64,000 nucleotides of DNA from Micromonospora_J zhanjiangensis (lineage in GTDB: Bacteria > Actinomycetota > Actinomycetes > Mycobacteriales > Micromonosporaceae). The number at the start of each line of letters is the position of its first letter. The first letter of the stretch is position 1. This document shows, in pieces, positions 57,657 to 64,000 of this stretch. The stretch covers positions 124,001-188,000 of the forward strand of contig NZ_JBHSBN010000004.1 in the NCBI RefSeq assembly GCF_042650605.1. Reading direction: 5' to 3'. The notes under the pieces were generated by a model. That model ran no database searches, was not told the DNA's origin, and saw only the letters and a list, made by a program, of their open reading frames with translations. Both the position numbers and the translations under genes were made by a program.

Positions 57657-58607
57657 TCACCGCAGCCGGGGCAGGACCTCCTTGGCGTACAGGTCGAACA
57701 GGCCCTGGTAGTGCGGGCCGGTGTTGGCGACGTAGATCTCGTCGAACCCGGCCCGGGCGTACTTGTCGATCATCTCCAGGTGGGCGTCCGGGTCGTTGCC
57801 GCAGACGAACGCCGACTTGACCTGCTCCCTGCTGACGTTCTGCGCGGCCTGCTCGAAGTGCCGGGGCGACGGCAGCACCTGGGACAGTTCGCCGGGCACC
57901 CCGGCGTTCGGCCACTTCTCGTACGCGATGTCGGCGCCCTCGTCGACGGTCGGCGCGAACGCGGCCTTGAACCCGGCCTGGCACGGCTTGTCCCCGCCGC
58001 CGTTCTCCCGGAACCGCTTGACCATGTCGCCGTCCGGCATCGTGCTGACGTAGCCGTCACCGATCCGGGCGGCCAGGTCGATCGCCTTCGGGCCGAACCC
58101 CGAGACGTAGACCGGCGGGGGAGTGTCCGGCAGCGTGTAGACCCGGGCCTGCTCGACCGTGTAGTGCCTGCCGTGGTGGGTGACGAAGCCGCACTGCCAC
58201 AGCTTCCGCATCACCTCGACGGACTCCTCCAGCATCGCCAGCCGGACGTCGGCACCCGGCCACGCGTCGCCGAAGATGTGCTCGTTCAGCGCCTCGCCGC
58301 TGCCCACGCCGAGCACGAACCGGCCGGAGTGCAGCACCGCGCTGGTGGCCGCCGCCTGCGCGACGACGGCCGGGTGGATGCGTACGGTGGGGCAGGTGAC
58401 GGCCGTGGTGACCGGCAGTTGGCAGACCTGACTCAGCGCGCCGATCGTCGACCAGACGAACGGGCTCTGCCCCTGCGCGTCCACCCACGGGTGGTAGTGG
58501 TCCGAGATCCACAGCGCCTCGAAACCGGCCCGTTCGGCGCCGCGCGCCTGGTCGAGCAGCTCGGCGGGGGTGTATTCCTCGCTGGACAAGAAGTAACCGA
58601 TGCGCAT
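57657..58607 (-). CDS. LLM-class F420-dependent oxidoreductase
   Basis: A 316-aa TIM-barrel enzyme of the luciferase-like F420 group: YFLSSEEYTPAELLDQARGAE, ALWISDHYHPWVDAQG, LGVGSGEALNEHI, DGYVSTMPDGDMVKRF. It resembles the TIGR03557-type glucose-6-phosphate dehydrogenase-like branch. It would transfer hydride to F420, but the substrate is not shown by sequence. It ends with a strong terminator. Confidence 0.88.
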   Translation of the reverse strand: MRIGYFLSSEEYTPAELLDQARGAERAGFEALWISDHYHPWVDAQGQSPFVWSTIGALSQVCQLPVTTAVTCPTVRIHPAVVAQAAATSAVLHSGRFVLGVGSGEALNEHIFGDAWPGADVRLAMLEESVEVMRKLWQCGFVTHHGRHYTVEQARVYTLPDTPPPVYVSGFGPKAIDLAARIGDGYVSTMPDGDMVKRFRENGGGDKPCQAGFKAAFAPTVDEGADIAYEKWPNAGVPGELSQVLPSPRHFEQAAQNVSREQVKSAFVCGNDPDAHLEMIDKYARAGFDEIYVANTGPHYQGLFDLYAKEVLPRLR

Positions 58608-58678
58608 TGGCCTGTTCTCCCTCGCGCGGCTGGTGGCGTTCCACCGGACCCGTACCCCGGTCCGCGCCGCTCATGCAC

Positions 58679-58707
58679 GAGGGCCGGCGGCCCGGCCGCC
58701 GGCCCTC
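58679..58707. terminator. Terminator of the M1 peptidase gene
   Basis: Perfect 12-bp arms around a five-base loop, 16 bases after the stop at 58723. Confidence 0.8.
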
Positions 58708-58722
58708 TCCCGCCCGTCGAGA

Positions 58723-60225
58723 TCAGTGGTGCAGCAGGTCGTGCGCCTGGCGCAGCTTCGGCCAGGACTTCGGCTGGGCCGGCGTGGCCGCCGTGTGCCG
58801 CGCCGCCGTCCCGGTCAGCTCGGGCCGGCCCTTGGTGAACAGCCAGGTGGTGAAGAGCGCGTCCAGGTCCTTGCCGGAGATCCGCTCGGCGAGCGTCTGG
58901 AACTGCTCGATGGTGCCGTTGCCGTACTGGTGGCTGGCCGCCCAGCGGGGCAGGATGCGGAAGAACGCGTCGTCACCGACGGCCAGCCGGAGCTGGTGCA
59001 GGGCCATCGCGCCCCGGTCGTAGACGGCGCCGTCGAACACCCGGTCGGCGCCCGGGTTGCCCGGCAGCACCTGCCAGAACTCGTCGTCGGCCGGGTAGAG
59101 CGCGTAGGTGAAGTCGAACAGCTCCTGCGCGGTGCCCTCACCCTGCTCCTCGGACCAGAGCCACTCGGCGTAGCTGGCGAAGCCCTCGTTGAGCCAGATG
59201 TTGCGCCACTCCTTCACCGAGACCGAGTCGCCGAACCACTGGTGGGCGTTCTCGTGCACGATGACGTACGGGTTCGACCCGCGCCGCCAGAAGCCGGCCG
59301 AGTACACCGGCCGGGTCTGTGTCTCCAGGGCGAAGCCGATCCCGTCCGGCGGAGCGGCCACCCCGCCCTGCGCCTCGAACGGGTACGGCCCGAAGATGCC
59401 GCTCTCCCAGTCGATGACCTCGGCGGTCCGCTCGACGCTGGCCCGCGCGGCACCGGCCGCCTCACCCAGCCGGGTGCTGTACGCGTTGATCACCGGCTGT
59501 CCGTTGGGCGCCGTGTCGGTGACGATGTCGTACTGACCGATCGCCAGGAAGGTGAGGTAGGTGGCCTGCGGCTTGACGCTGCGCCAGCTCCACCGGGTCC
59601 AGCCCAGCAACTCCGGCAGCGGCGGCCGGGGCTGTACCCCGTTGCTGATCACCTCGACGCCGTCCGGCACCGAGACGGAGACGTCGAAGGTGGCCTTGTC
59701 CTTCGGGTGGTCGTTGCTCGGGTACCACCACCAGGAGATCTCCGGCTCGTTGACGGCGAGCGCCCCGTCCGCGGTCCGGGTCCACGCCGTGTAGCCGTCG
59801 TACTTCACCTGCGACGGGATCCCGGCGTACTTGACCACCACGGTCAGCTGCTGGTCCTTGGTCACCGGCCGGGCCGGCGTGACCACCAGTTCGTGGCCGC
59901 CCCGCCGGGCGTGGCCGGCGGTCCAGCCGTTCACCTTCACCGACTCCACGTCGAGCAGGAAGTCGAGGTTGAACCGGGACAGATCCTTCGTGGCCCGGGC
60001 CACGATGGTGGTGGTGCCGCTGAGCTTGTCGGTGGCCGGGTCGTAGCGCAGCCGGATGTCGTAGTGGTCGACGTCGTAGCCGCTGTTGCCGTAGTCGGGG
60101 AAGTAGCTGTCGCCGAGACCGGGGCCGCCGGGACTCGGCTCGGCCTGGGCGGGCGCGCCGGTCACGGCGCCACCGGCGATGGTCAGGGTCAGGGCGGCGG
60201 CTGCCGCCACCAACGCTCTCCGCAC
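58723..60225 (-). CDS. Secreted M1-family aminopeptidase
   Basis: A 500-aa exported zinc peptidase: signal peptide RRALVAAAAALTLTIAGG ending near PAQA, beta-rich N-domain, and catalytic HENAH (H324, E325, H328) with the third ligand E347 in NEGFASYAEW. The GAMEN exopeptidase motif reads GFALE, as in several M1 relatives. GTG 60225 follows GGAGGGAG; the longer frame from 60294 would bury the signal peptide. Confidence 0.9.
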   Translation of the reverse strand: MRRALVAAAAALTLTIAGGAVTGAPAQAEPSPGGPGLGDSYFPDYGNSGYDVDHYDIRLRYDPATDKLSGTTTIVARATKDLSRFNLDFLLDVESVKVNGWTAGHARRGGHELVVTPARPVTKDQQLTVVVKYAGIPSQVKYDGYTAWTRTADGALAVNEPEISWWWYPSNDHPKDKATFDVSVSVPDGVEVISNGVQPRPPLPELLGWTRWSWRSVKPQATYLTFLAIGQYDIVTDTAPNGQPVINAYSTRLGEAAGAARASVERTAEVIDWESGIFGPYPFEAQGGVAAPPDGIGFALETQTRPVYSAGFWRRGSNPYVIVHENAHQWFGDSVSVKEWRNIWLNEGFASYAEWLWSEEQGEGTAQELFDFTYALYPADDEFWQVLPGNPGADRVFDGAVYDRGAMALHQLRLAVGDDAFFRILPRWAASHQYGNGTIEQFQTLAERISGKDLDALFTTWLFTKGRPELTGTAARHTAATPAQPKSWPKLRQAHDLLHH

Positions 60226-60313
60226 GTGGAGGCTCCCTCCGTCGGGTAGTTGCACCCGGCAAACATATCGAAGGCGTTGACCATTCGCAGCCATGGTTCG
60301 GCAATCGGCCGGA

Positions 60314-60448
60314 TCACCGACCGCCCTTGCCGAACATCGACCGGATCGCCGCGATCAGCAGCAGTCCACCGAGGACCAGGCCGACCAGCCGGACGCCCGG
60401 AACGTCGTACCAGCTGATCTCCTCGGCCGCGTACCGGATCGGTCCCAT
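60314..60448 (-). CDS. Small single-helix membrane protein, 44 aa
   Basis: ATG 60448 opens MGPIRYAAEEISWYDVPGVR followed by a single hydrophobic helix (LVGLVLGGLLLIAAI) and a short basic tail. Too short for normal gene calling, but the hydrophobic segment, charge distribution and stop are convincing. Partner unknown; the peptidase gene lies downstream. Confidence 0.55.
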   Translation of the reverse strand: MGPIRYAAEEISWYDVPGVRLVGLVLGGLLLIAAIRSMFGKGGR

Positions 60449-60509
60449 GCCGGAACTGTCGCACGGGCCGGGCACCGGGCGCATCCACCCCCCGGCGGGC
60501 CGGCCGGGC

Positions 60510-60797
60510 TCAGGGCCGCTCGACGACCAGGTCGGCGTACTCCGGGTGCCGGCCGATCCAGCCGGCGATGAACGGACACTGCGGCACCACCCGATCGCCG
60601 CGCTCGCGGAGCTGGTCGAGGACGGCCCGGGCCAGCGCGGAGCCGACCCCCGACCCCTCGAAGGCGGGATCGACCTCGGTGTGCACCAGGGTCACCACGC
60701 CGGGCTCCTGCCGGTAGTCGACGAACCCGGCCAGCGCGTCGTCGACCAGGATCTCGAAGCGGTGCCGGGCGGGATTGTCCTCGACCAGTTGACTCAT
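60510..60797 (-). CDS. YjdJ-type GNAT N-acetyltransferase
   Basis: A 95-aa minimal GNAT: RHRFEILVDDALAGFVDYRQ, TLVHTEVDPAFEGSGVGSAL with the acetyl-CoA loop GSGVGSALA, CPFIAGWIGRHPEYADLV. The short size fits the YidJ/GtnR-like group. A CACAAT box is six bases before ATG 60797, which discards the long upstream frame. Confidence 0.85.
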   Translation of the reverse strand: MSQLVEDNPARHRFEILVDDALAGFVDYRQEPGVVTLVHTEVDPAFEGSGVGSALARAVLDQLRERGDRVVPQCPFIAGWIGRHPEYADLVVERP

Positions 60798-60803
60798 CCG
60801 CTC

Positions 60804-60809
60804 ATTGTG
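60804..60809 (-). promoter_or_regulatory. -10 box of the GNAT gene
   Basis: CACAAT on the minus strand, six bases before ATG 60797. Confidence 0.4.
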
Positions 60810-60915
60810 ACCGAACCCGGCCGCCCGGCCGCGCCGCCGGGCCGAGCGGCGGCGTGCCGGGCCGGCCGGGCGAGCGCCGGGCGACACGGCCGGTGGATCG
60901 TGAGCGGCGTTCTCG

Positions 60916-60921
60916 TACCCT
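60916..60921 (+). promoter_or_regulatory. -10 box of the lipoprotein gene
   Basis: TACCCT ends six bases before GTG 60928, the pattern of a leaderless start. Confidence 0.45.
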
Positions 60922-60927
60922 GGCCGG

Positions 60928-61293
60928 GTGATGACCCGACGAACGTCCCCCCCGTTCTCGTCCGCCCCCCGCACCGCCGGGGTCGTCGCCGCCCTCGCCC
61001 TCGCCGCGACCGTGCTCGCCGGCTGTTCCGGCGAGGGTGCCTCGACCGACTGCGGCCTCGACGCCTGCAAGGTCACCTTCGACCGGAATCTCGACGCGAG
61101 CGCGAGCGTGCTCGGGGTGGACGCCAAGCTGGTCGGCGCCGACGCCAACGGTGTCACCGTCGAGGTCGCCGGCGAGCAGCTGACGCTCAGCGTCGACCAG
61201 CCGGACGCCCAGGCGGCCGGCCTGTACGTCTCGCTGGACAGCCTGGACGACAGCAAGGCCGTGGTACGGATCGGCCGCAATCCCCGCTCTTAG
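60928..61293 (+). CDS. Small lipoprotein, 121 aa
   Basis: Signal peptide with lipobox LAGC (VVAALALAATVLAGC), then a small beta-rich domain with two further cysteines (TDCGLDACKV) that could form a disulfide. It would be anchored to the outer face of the membrane. Function unknown. GTG 60928 or ATG 60931. Confidence 0.75.
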   Translation: MMTRRTSPPFSSAPRTAGVVAALALAATVLAGCSGEGASTDCGLDACKVTFDRNLDASASVLGVDAKLVGADANGVTVEVAGEQLTLSVDQPDAQAAGLYVSLDSLDDSKAVVRIGRNPRS

Positions 61294-61349
61294 GGCATTC
61301 CGGCCACGGCGTACGTTTGAAAACTCGCCCGGGCGGTGAATGACTGCGC

Positions 61350-62171
61350 ATGTCAGCGACCCATGGTGCGCAAGTCACCGCCTCCCGCGCGGCCAACAGC
61401 AAGCCGCTGGAGATCCTCACCCGAGCCGGGTTCATCGGCTACGGGATCGTCCACGTTCTCTTCGCCTGGTTGGCGTTGCAGATCGCCTTCGGCAAGTCGG
61501 CCCAGGAGGGCGACCAGACCGGGGCCATGCAGACGCTGGCCGCCCAGCCGATCGGCAAGACGCTGCTCGTCGCGGTGGCCGTCGGGTTGCTGGCGATGGC
61601 CCTCTGGCAGTTGTCCGAGGCATTCGTCGGCCACCAGGAGGAGCGGGGCAGGCGCCGGGTGTTCGAGCGGGTCGCCTCGGGCGCCCGGGCCGTCCTGTAC
61701 GCCTGGTTCGCCTGGACCGCCGTCAAGGTGGTCAACGACGCCGGCTCGTCGAGCGCCGACAAGCAGCAGGCGATGTCCGCGCAGTTGATGTCCTCGGGCG
61801 GCGGGCGGTTCCTGGTGGGCCTGGTCGGGGTGGCCGTGCTCGCGCTCGGTGTCGGCATGGTCGGCTACGGTGCGAAGAAGAAGTTCGAGGAGAAGCTGCA
61901 CACCGAGCGGATGAACGCCGGCACCAGCAAGCTGGCCCGGCGGCTCGGCGTGGCCGGCTACTCGGCCAAGGGCGTCGCGGTGGCCATCGCCGGCGTGCTG
62001 GTGGTCGGCGCGGCGGTGACCTACGACCCGGACAAGGCTCGCGGCCTGGACGCCGCGCTGCGTACCCTGCGGGACCAGTCGTACGGCCCGATCCTGCTCA
62101 CCCTGGTCGCGCTGGGCATCGCCGCCTTCGCCGCGTTCTGTGTGATCCAGGCCAAGTACCGCAAGGTCTGA
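61350..62171 (+). CDS. DUF1206 integral membrane protein
   Basis: A 273-aa protein with three repeats of two membrane helices, each beginning with a GYGIVHVLFA-like or GYSAKGVAVAI-like segment (around residues 26, 110 and 195). DUF1206 members are of unknown function and are common in actinobacteria. No adjacent gene is obviously linked; the mechanosensitive channel gene follows 85 bases later. Confidence 0.85.
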   Translation: MSATHGAQVTASRAANSKPLEILTRAGFIGYGIVHVLFAWLALQIAFGKSAQEGDQTGAMQTLAAQPIGKTLLVAVAVGLLAMALWQLSEAFVGHQEERGRRRVFERVASGARAVLYAWFAWTAVKVVNDAGSSSADKQQAMSAQLMSSGGGRFLVGLVGVAVLALGVGMVGYGAKKKFEEKLHTERMNAGTSKLARRLGVAGYSAKGVAVAIAGVLVVGAAVTYDPDKARGLDAALRTLRDQSYGPILLTLVALGIAAFAAFCVIQAKYRKV

Positions 62172-62256
62172 GGTGGACGCACCGGGAGGTGTCGGGCACC
62201 CTTGGGCTTTTGCCTACGACGGGACCGCGCGACCCTCCCGGTAAGGAGCAATCTTC

Positions 62257-63456
62257 GTGCAGGCGTACCTCTGGACGATCGCCGCCGCCCTGGGCGCCGC
62301 GGCGATCGCGCTGCTCGTGGTGCAGACGGTGCACCGGATCGTCCGGGCCCTCGGTCGCCGGTCGGTCCTGCTGGCCGAACTCGCCCAGCACGCACACCGA
62401 CCGTTCCAGGTCGCGGCGACCGTGTTCGCGGTGCAGGCCGCGGTACGGATCGGCACCGGCCTCTACGCGGTGGGTACCGGCTGGCGCCAGGCGTTGCTGC
62501 ACGGGCTGGTCCTGCTCACCATCGCGACCACCGCCTGGCTGGTCGCGTCGCTGCTGCTGGTGTGCGAGGACATCGCGCTGGTCCGGTTCCGCACCGACGT
62601 GCCGAACAACCGGCAGGCCCGGCGGATCCGGACCCAGATCAACATCCTGCGCCGGCTCACCGTGGTGATCATCGTGGTGCTCGCCCTGGGCGTGATGCTG
62701 ATGACGTACCCCGCGGTCCGGGGCGTCGGTGCCAGCGTGCTCGCCTCCGCCGGCGTGATCGGTGCCCTCGCCGCGCTGGCCGCCCAGAGTGTCCTGGCCA
62801 ATCTCTTCGCCGGCCTGCAGTTGGCGTTCGGTGGCGCGGTCCGGCTCGACGATGTGGTGGTGGTCGAGGGGGAGTGGGGCCGGATCGAGGAACTCACCCT
62901 CAGCTACGTGGTGGTACAGATCTGGGACGACCGTCGGCTGGTCCTGCCCACCTCGTACTTCACCACCAAGCCGTTCGAGAACTGGACCCGGACCCAGTCC
63001 GCGGTGCTCGGCACCGCCGAGTTCGACGTCGACTGGGCGGTCCCGGTGCAGACCATGCGGGAGGAACTGCGCCGCATGGTGGAGGACACCGAGCTCTGGG
63101 ACGGCCGGGTCTGCGTGCTGCAGGTGACCGACGCCACCGGCGGGTCGGTGCGGCTGCGGGCCCTGGTCAGCGCCGCCGACGCGGGCCGGCTGTGGGACCT
63201 GCGCTGCCTGGTCCGGGAACACCTGGTCGAGTGGATCCGCGACCAGCGGCCGACCGTGATGCCCCGGGTGCGCACCGAGATCGGCGACGCCAACAGCGAC
63301 CTGCCCTGGCAGTGGGTGCAGCCCCGGCGGCGGCCGGTACGCCGGCGCACCGAGGACGTCCCCGACGACGCCCGGGTGTTCGGCGGCAGCGACGACGGCG
63401 ACGCCCGCAGCAGCAGCTTCGTCGGCCCGGACGAGGTGGTCGAGGCGCCCCGCTGA
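62257..63456 (+). CDS. MscS-type mechanosensitive channel
   Basis: A 399-aa small-conductance channel with an N-terminal membrane region (helices near 5-22, 48-62, 83-102, 125-147), the pore-lining helix GASVLASAGVIGALAALAAQ, then the MscS beta domain (DDVVVVEGEWGRIEELTLSY, VLPTSYFTTKPFENWTR) and a C-terminal domain. It would open during osmotic downshock. Start GTG 62257. The last 60 residues are disordered and charged. Confidence 0.9.
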   Translation: MQAYLWTIAAALGAAAIALLVVQTVHRIVRALGRRSVLLAELAQHAHRPFQVAATVFAVQAAVRIGTGLYAVGTGWRQALLHGLVLLTIATTAWLVASLLLVCEDIALVRFRTDVPNNRQARRIRTQINILRRLTVVIIVVLALGVMLMTYPAVRGVGASVLASAGVIGALAALAAQSVLANLFAGLQLAFGGAVRLDDVVVVEGEWGRIEELTLSYVVVQIWDDRRLVLPTSYFTTKPFENWTRTQSAVLGTAEFDVDWAVPVQTMREELRRMVEDTELWDGRVCVLQVTDATGGSVRLRALVSAADAGRLWDLRCLVREHLVEWIRDQRPTVMPRVRTEIGDANSDLPWQWVQPRRRPVRRRTEDVPDDARVFGGSDDGDARSSSFVGPDEVVEAPR

Positions 63457-63568
63457 CCCCGAACGGCGGATTCCGGCCCGCTCCCGCCTGCCCCGACTGG
63501 TCCCCGAACGCAGGATTGACCTGCCCCAACCCGGGGCATACAGCTCGGGACGTGGAAAGGGGGACGCC

Positions 63569-64000
63569 ATGGCCGACGCCGTCAACAGCCGCCCGACCGG
63601 GCCGGCTGCCGAGCTCTCCACCGGCGAGCTGGTGCAGCGCGCGACCGAGCAGGTGTCGCGGCTGATCCGCGACGAACTCGCGCTGGCCCGGGCCGAGCTG
63701 ACCGAGAAGGGCAAACACGCCGGCATCGGGGTGGGTCTCTTCGGCGGCGGCGGAGCGCTCGCGCTGTACGGGCTGGGCGCCCTGGTCGCCGCGGCCGTTC
63801 TGCTGCTCGCGCTGGTCGTACCGGCCTGGTTGGCCGCCCTGATCGTGGCGGTGGTGCTGTTCGCGCTCGCCGGCATCCTCGCGCTGGTCGGTAAGAACCA
63901 GGTCAAGCGGGCGGTGCCACCCGTTCCCACGGCGGCCGCGGACAGCGTGCGGGCCGACGTGGACGCGGTCACCACCGCCGTCAAGGACAGGGGACGGTCG
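63569..64000 (+). CDS. Holin-X / DUF1469-type membrane protein, cut by the window edge
   Basis: ATG 63569 follows a GGAAAGGGGG site. The 144 visible codons have an amphipathic N-terminal helix (LSTGELVQRATEQVSRLIRDEL), then two hydrophobic helices (ALYGLGALVAAAVLLLALVV and LAALIVAVVLFALAGILALV) and a helical tail. This is the layout of phage holin family / DUF1469 proteins of actinobacteria, which are chromosomal and not true holins. The gene continues beyond the window. Confidence 0.8.
   Translation, partial: MADAVNSRPTGPAAELSTGELVQRATEQVSRLIRDELALARAELTEKGKHAGIGVGLFGGGGALALYGLGALVAAAVLLLALVVPAWLAALIVAVVLFALAGILALVGKNQVKRAVPPVPTAAADSVRADVDAVTTAVKDRGRS

Noticed and set aside
57532..57984. 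N-terminal extension of the RecQ frame
   Set aside because: It runs through a perfect terminator hairpin and the end of the LLM gene; ATG 57531 fits the RecQ start.

Overview
This window is chromosomal DNA of a high-GC actinomycete, most likely a member of the Micromonosporaceae (Micromonospora or a close relative). That is an inference from strongly G/C-ending codons, frequent GTG starts, a Scr1-type HTH/DUF397 regulatory pair, a SigB/F/G-type sigma factor, an F420-dependent LLM oxidoreductase and a UBP zinc-finger protein coupled to a Na+/H+ antiporter. No rRNA, tRNA or CRISPR array was seen. Many genes show a T/C-A-n-n-n-T box 6-7 bases before the start codon, which is the layout of leaderless transcripts.

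Layout. 1-4680 holds small regulatory and hypothetical genes, ending in a decayed TetR/SDR locus around a near-perfect 34-bp palindrome. 4681-15524 carries housekeeping genes: a DUF3516 helicase, TrmB, a class F sortase with a membrane-anchored exported protein, a small GntR locus, exonuclease III, a PAC2 protein, an EcsC-family protein and an SGNH hydrolase. 15771-28306 holds a succinic-semialdehyde-type dehydrogenase, a CPA1 antiporter with its UBP zinc-finger partner, a PP2C phosphatase, HrpB, a SigB-family sigma factor, a protein-isoaspartate methyltransferase relative, a phospholipase D-type protein and pirin. The pirin gene contains an unoccupied sequence resembling the phiC31 attB site.

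29075-33100 is a lower-GC remnant of an integrated element just after a DUF1684 gene. Its large serine recombinase is split by an IS4-family insertion sequence with 10-bp target duplications and 18-bp terminal inverted repeats. The transposase of that IS is itself frameshifted. Two small genes lie at the right end of the remnant.

33185-42434 is rich in envelope and stress functions: a YflT-type protein, a broken YfcE-like phosphoesterase, an FAD amine oxidase, an antiporter, a HAD hydrolase, a PAS/GAF/SpoIIE/HATPase phosphatase, SRPBCC, DUF2795 and ChaB proteins. Two of these genes have exact GTTT-N15-GGGTA promoters, fitting the SigB-type sigma factor encoded at 23082-23912. 42499-45591 holds a divergent aldehyde dehydrogenase and FAD desaturase-like oxidoreductase.

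46626-54314 is the most distinctive region: seven overlapping or coupled genes encoding a GmhB phosphatase fused to a GT9 glycosyltransferase, two GT4-like glycosyltransferases, GmhA, bifunctional HldE, an SDR and a second GT9. Together they would make ADP-heptose and transfer it to an unknown acceptor in a Gram-positive cell. A divergent polyprenol-phosphate-mannose-synthase-like gene sits beside them. The remainder (54295-64000) holds topoisomerase IB, RecQ, an F420 LLM oxidoreductase, a secreted M1 aminopeptidase, small membrane proteins, a GNAT, a lipoprotein, DUF1206, an MscS channel and a holin-like protein cut by the window edge.
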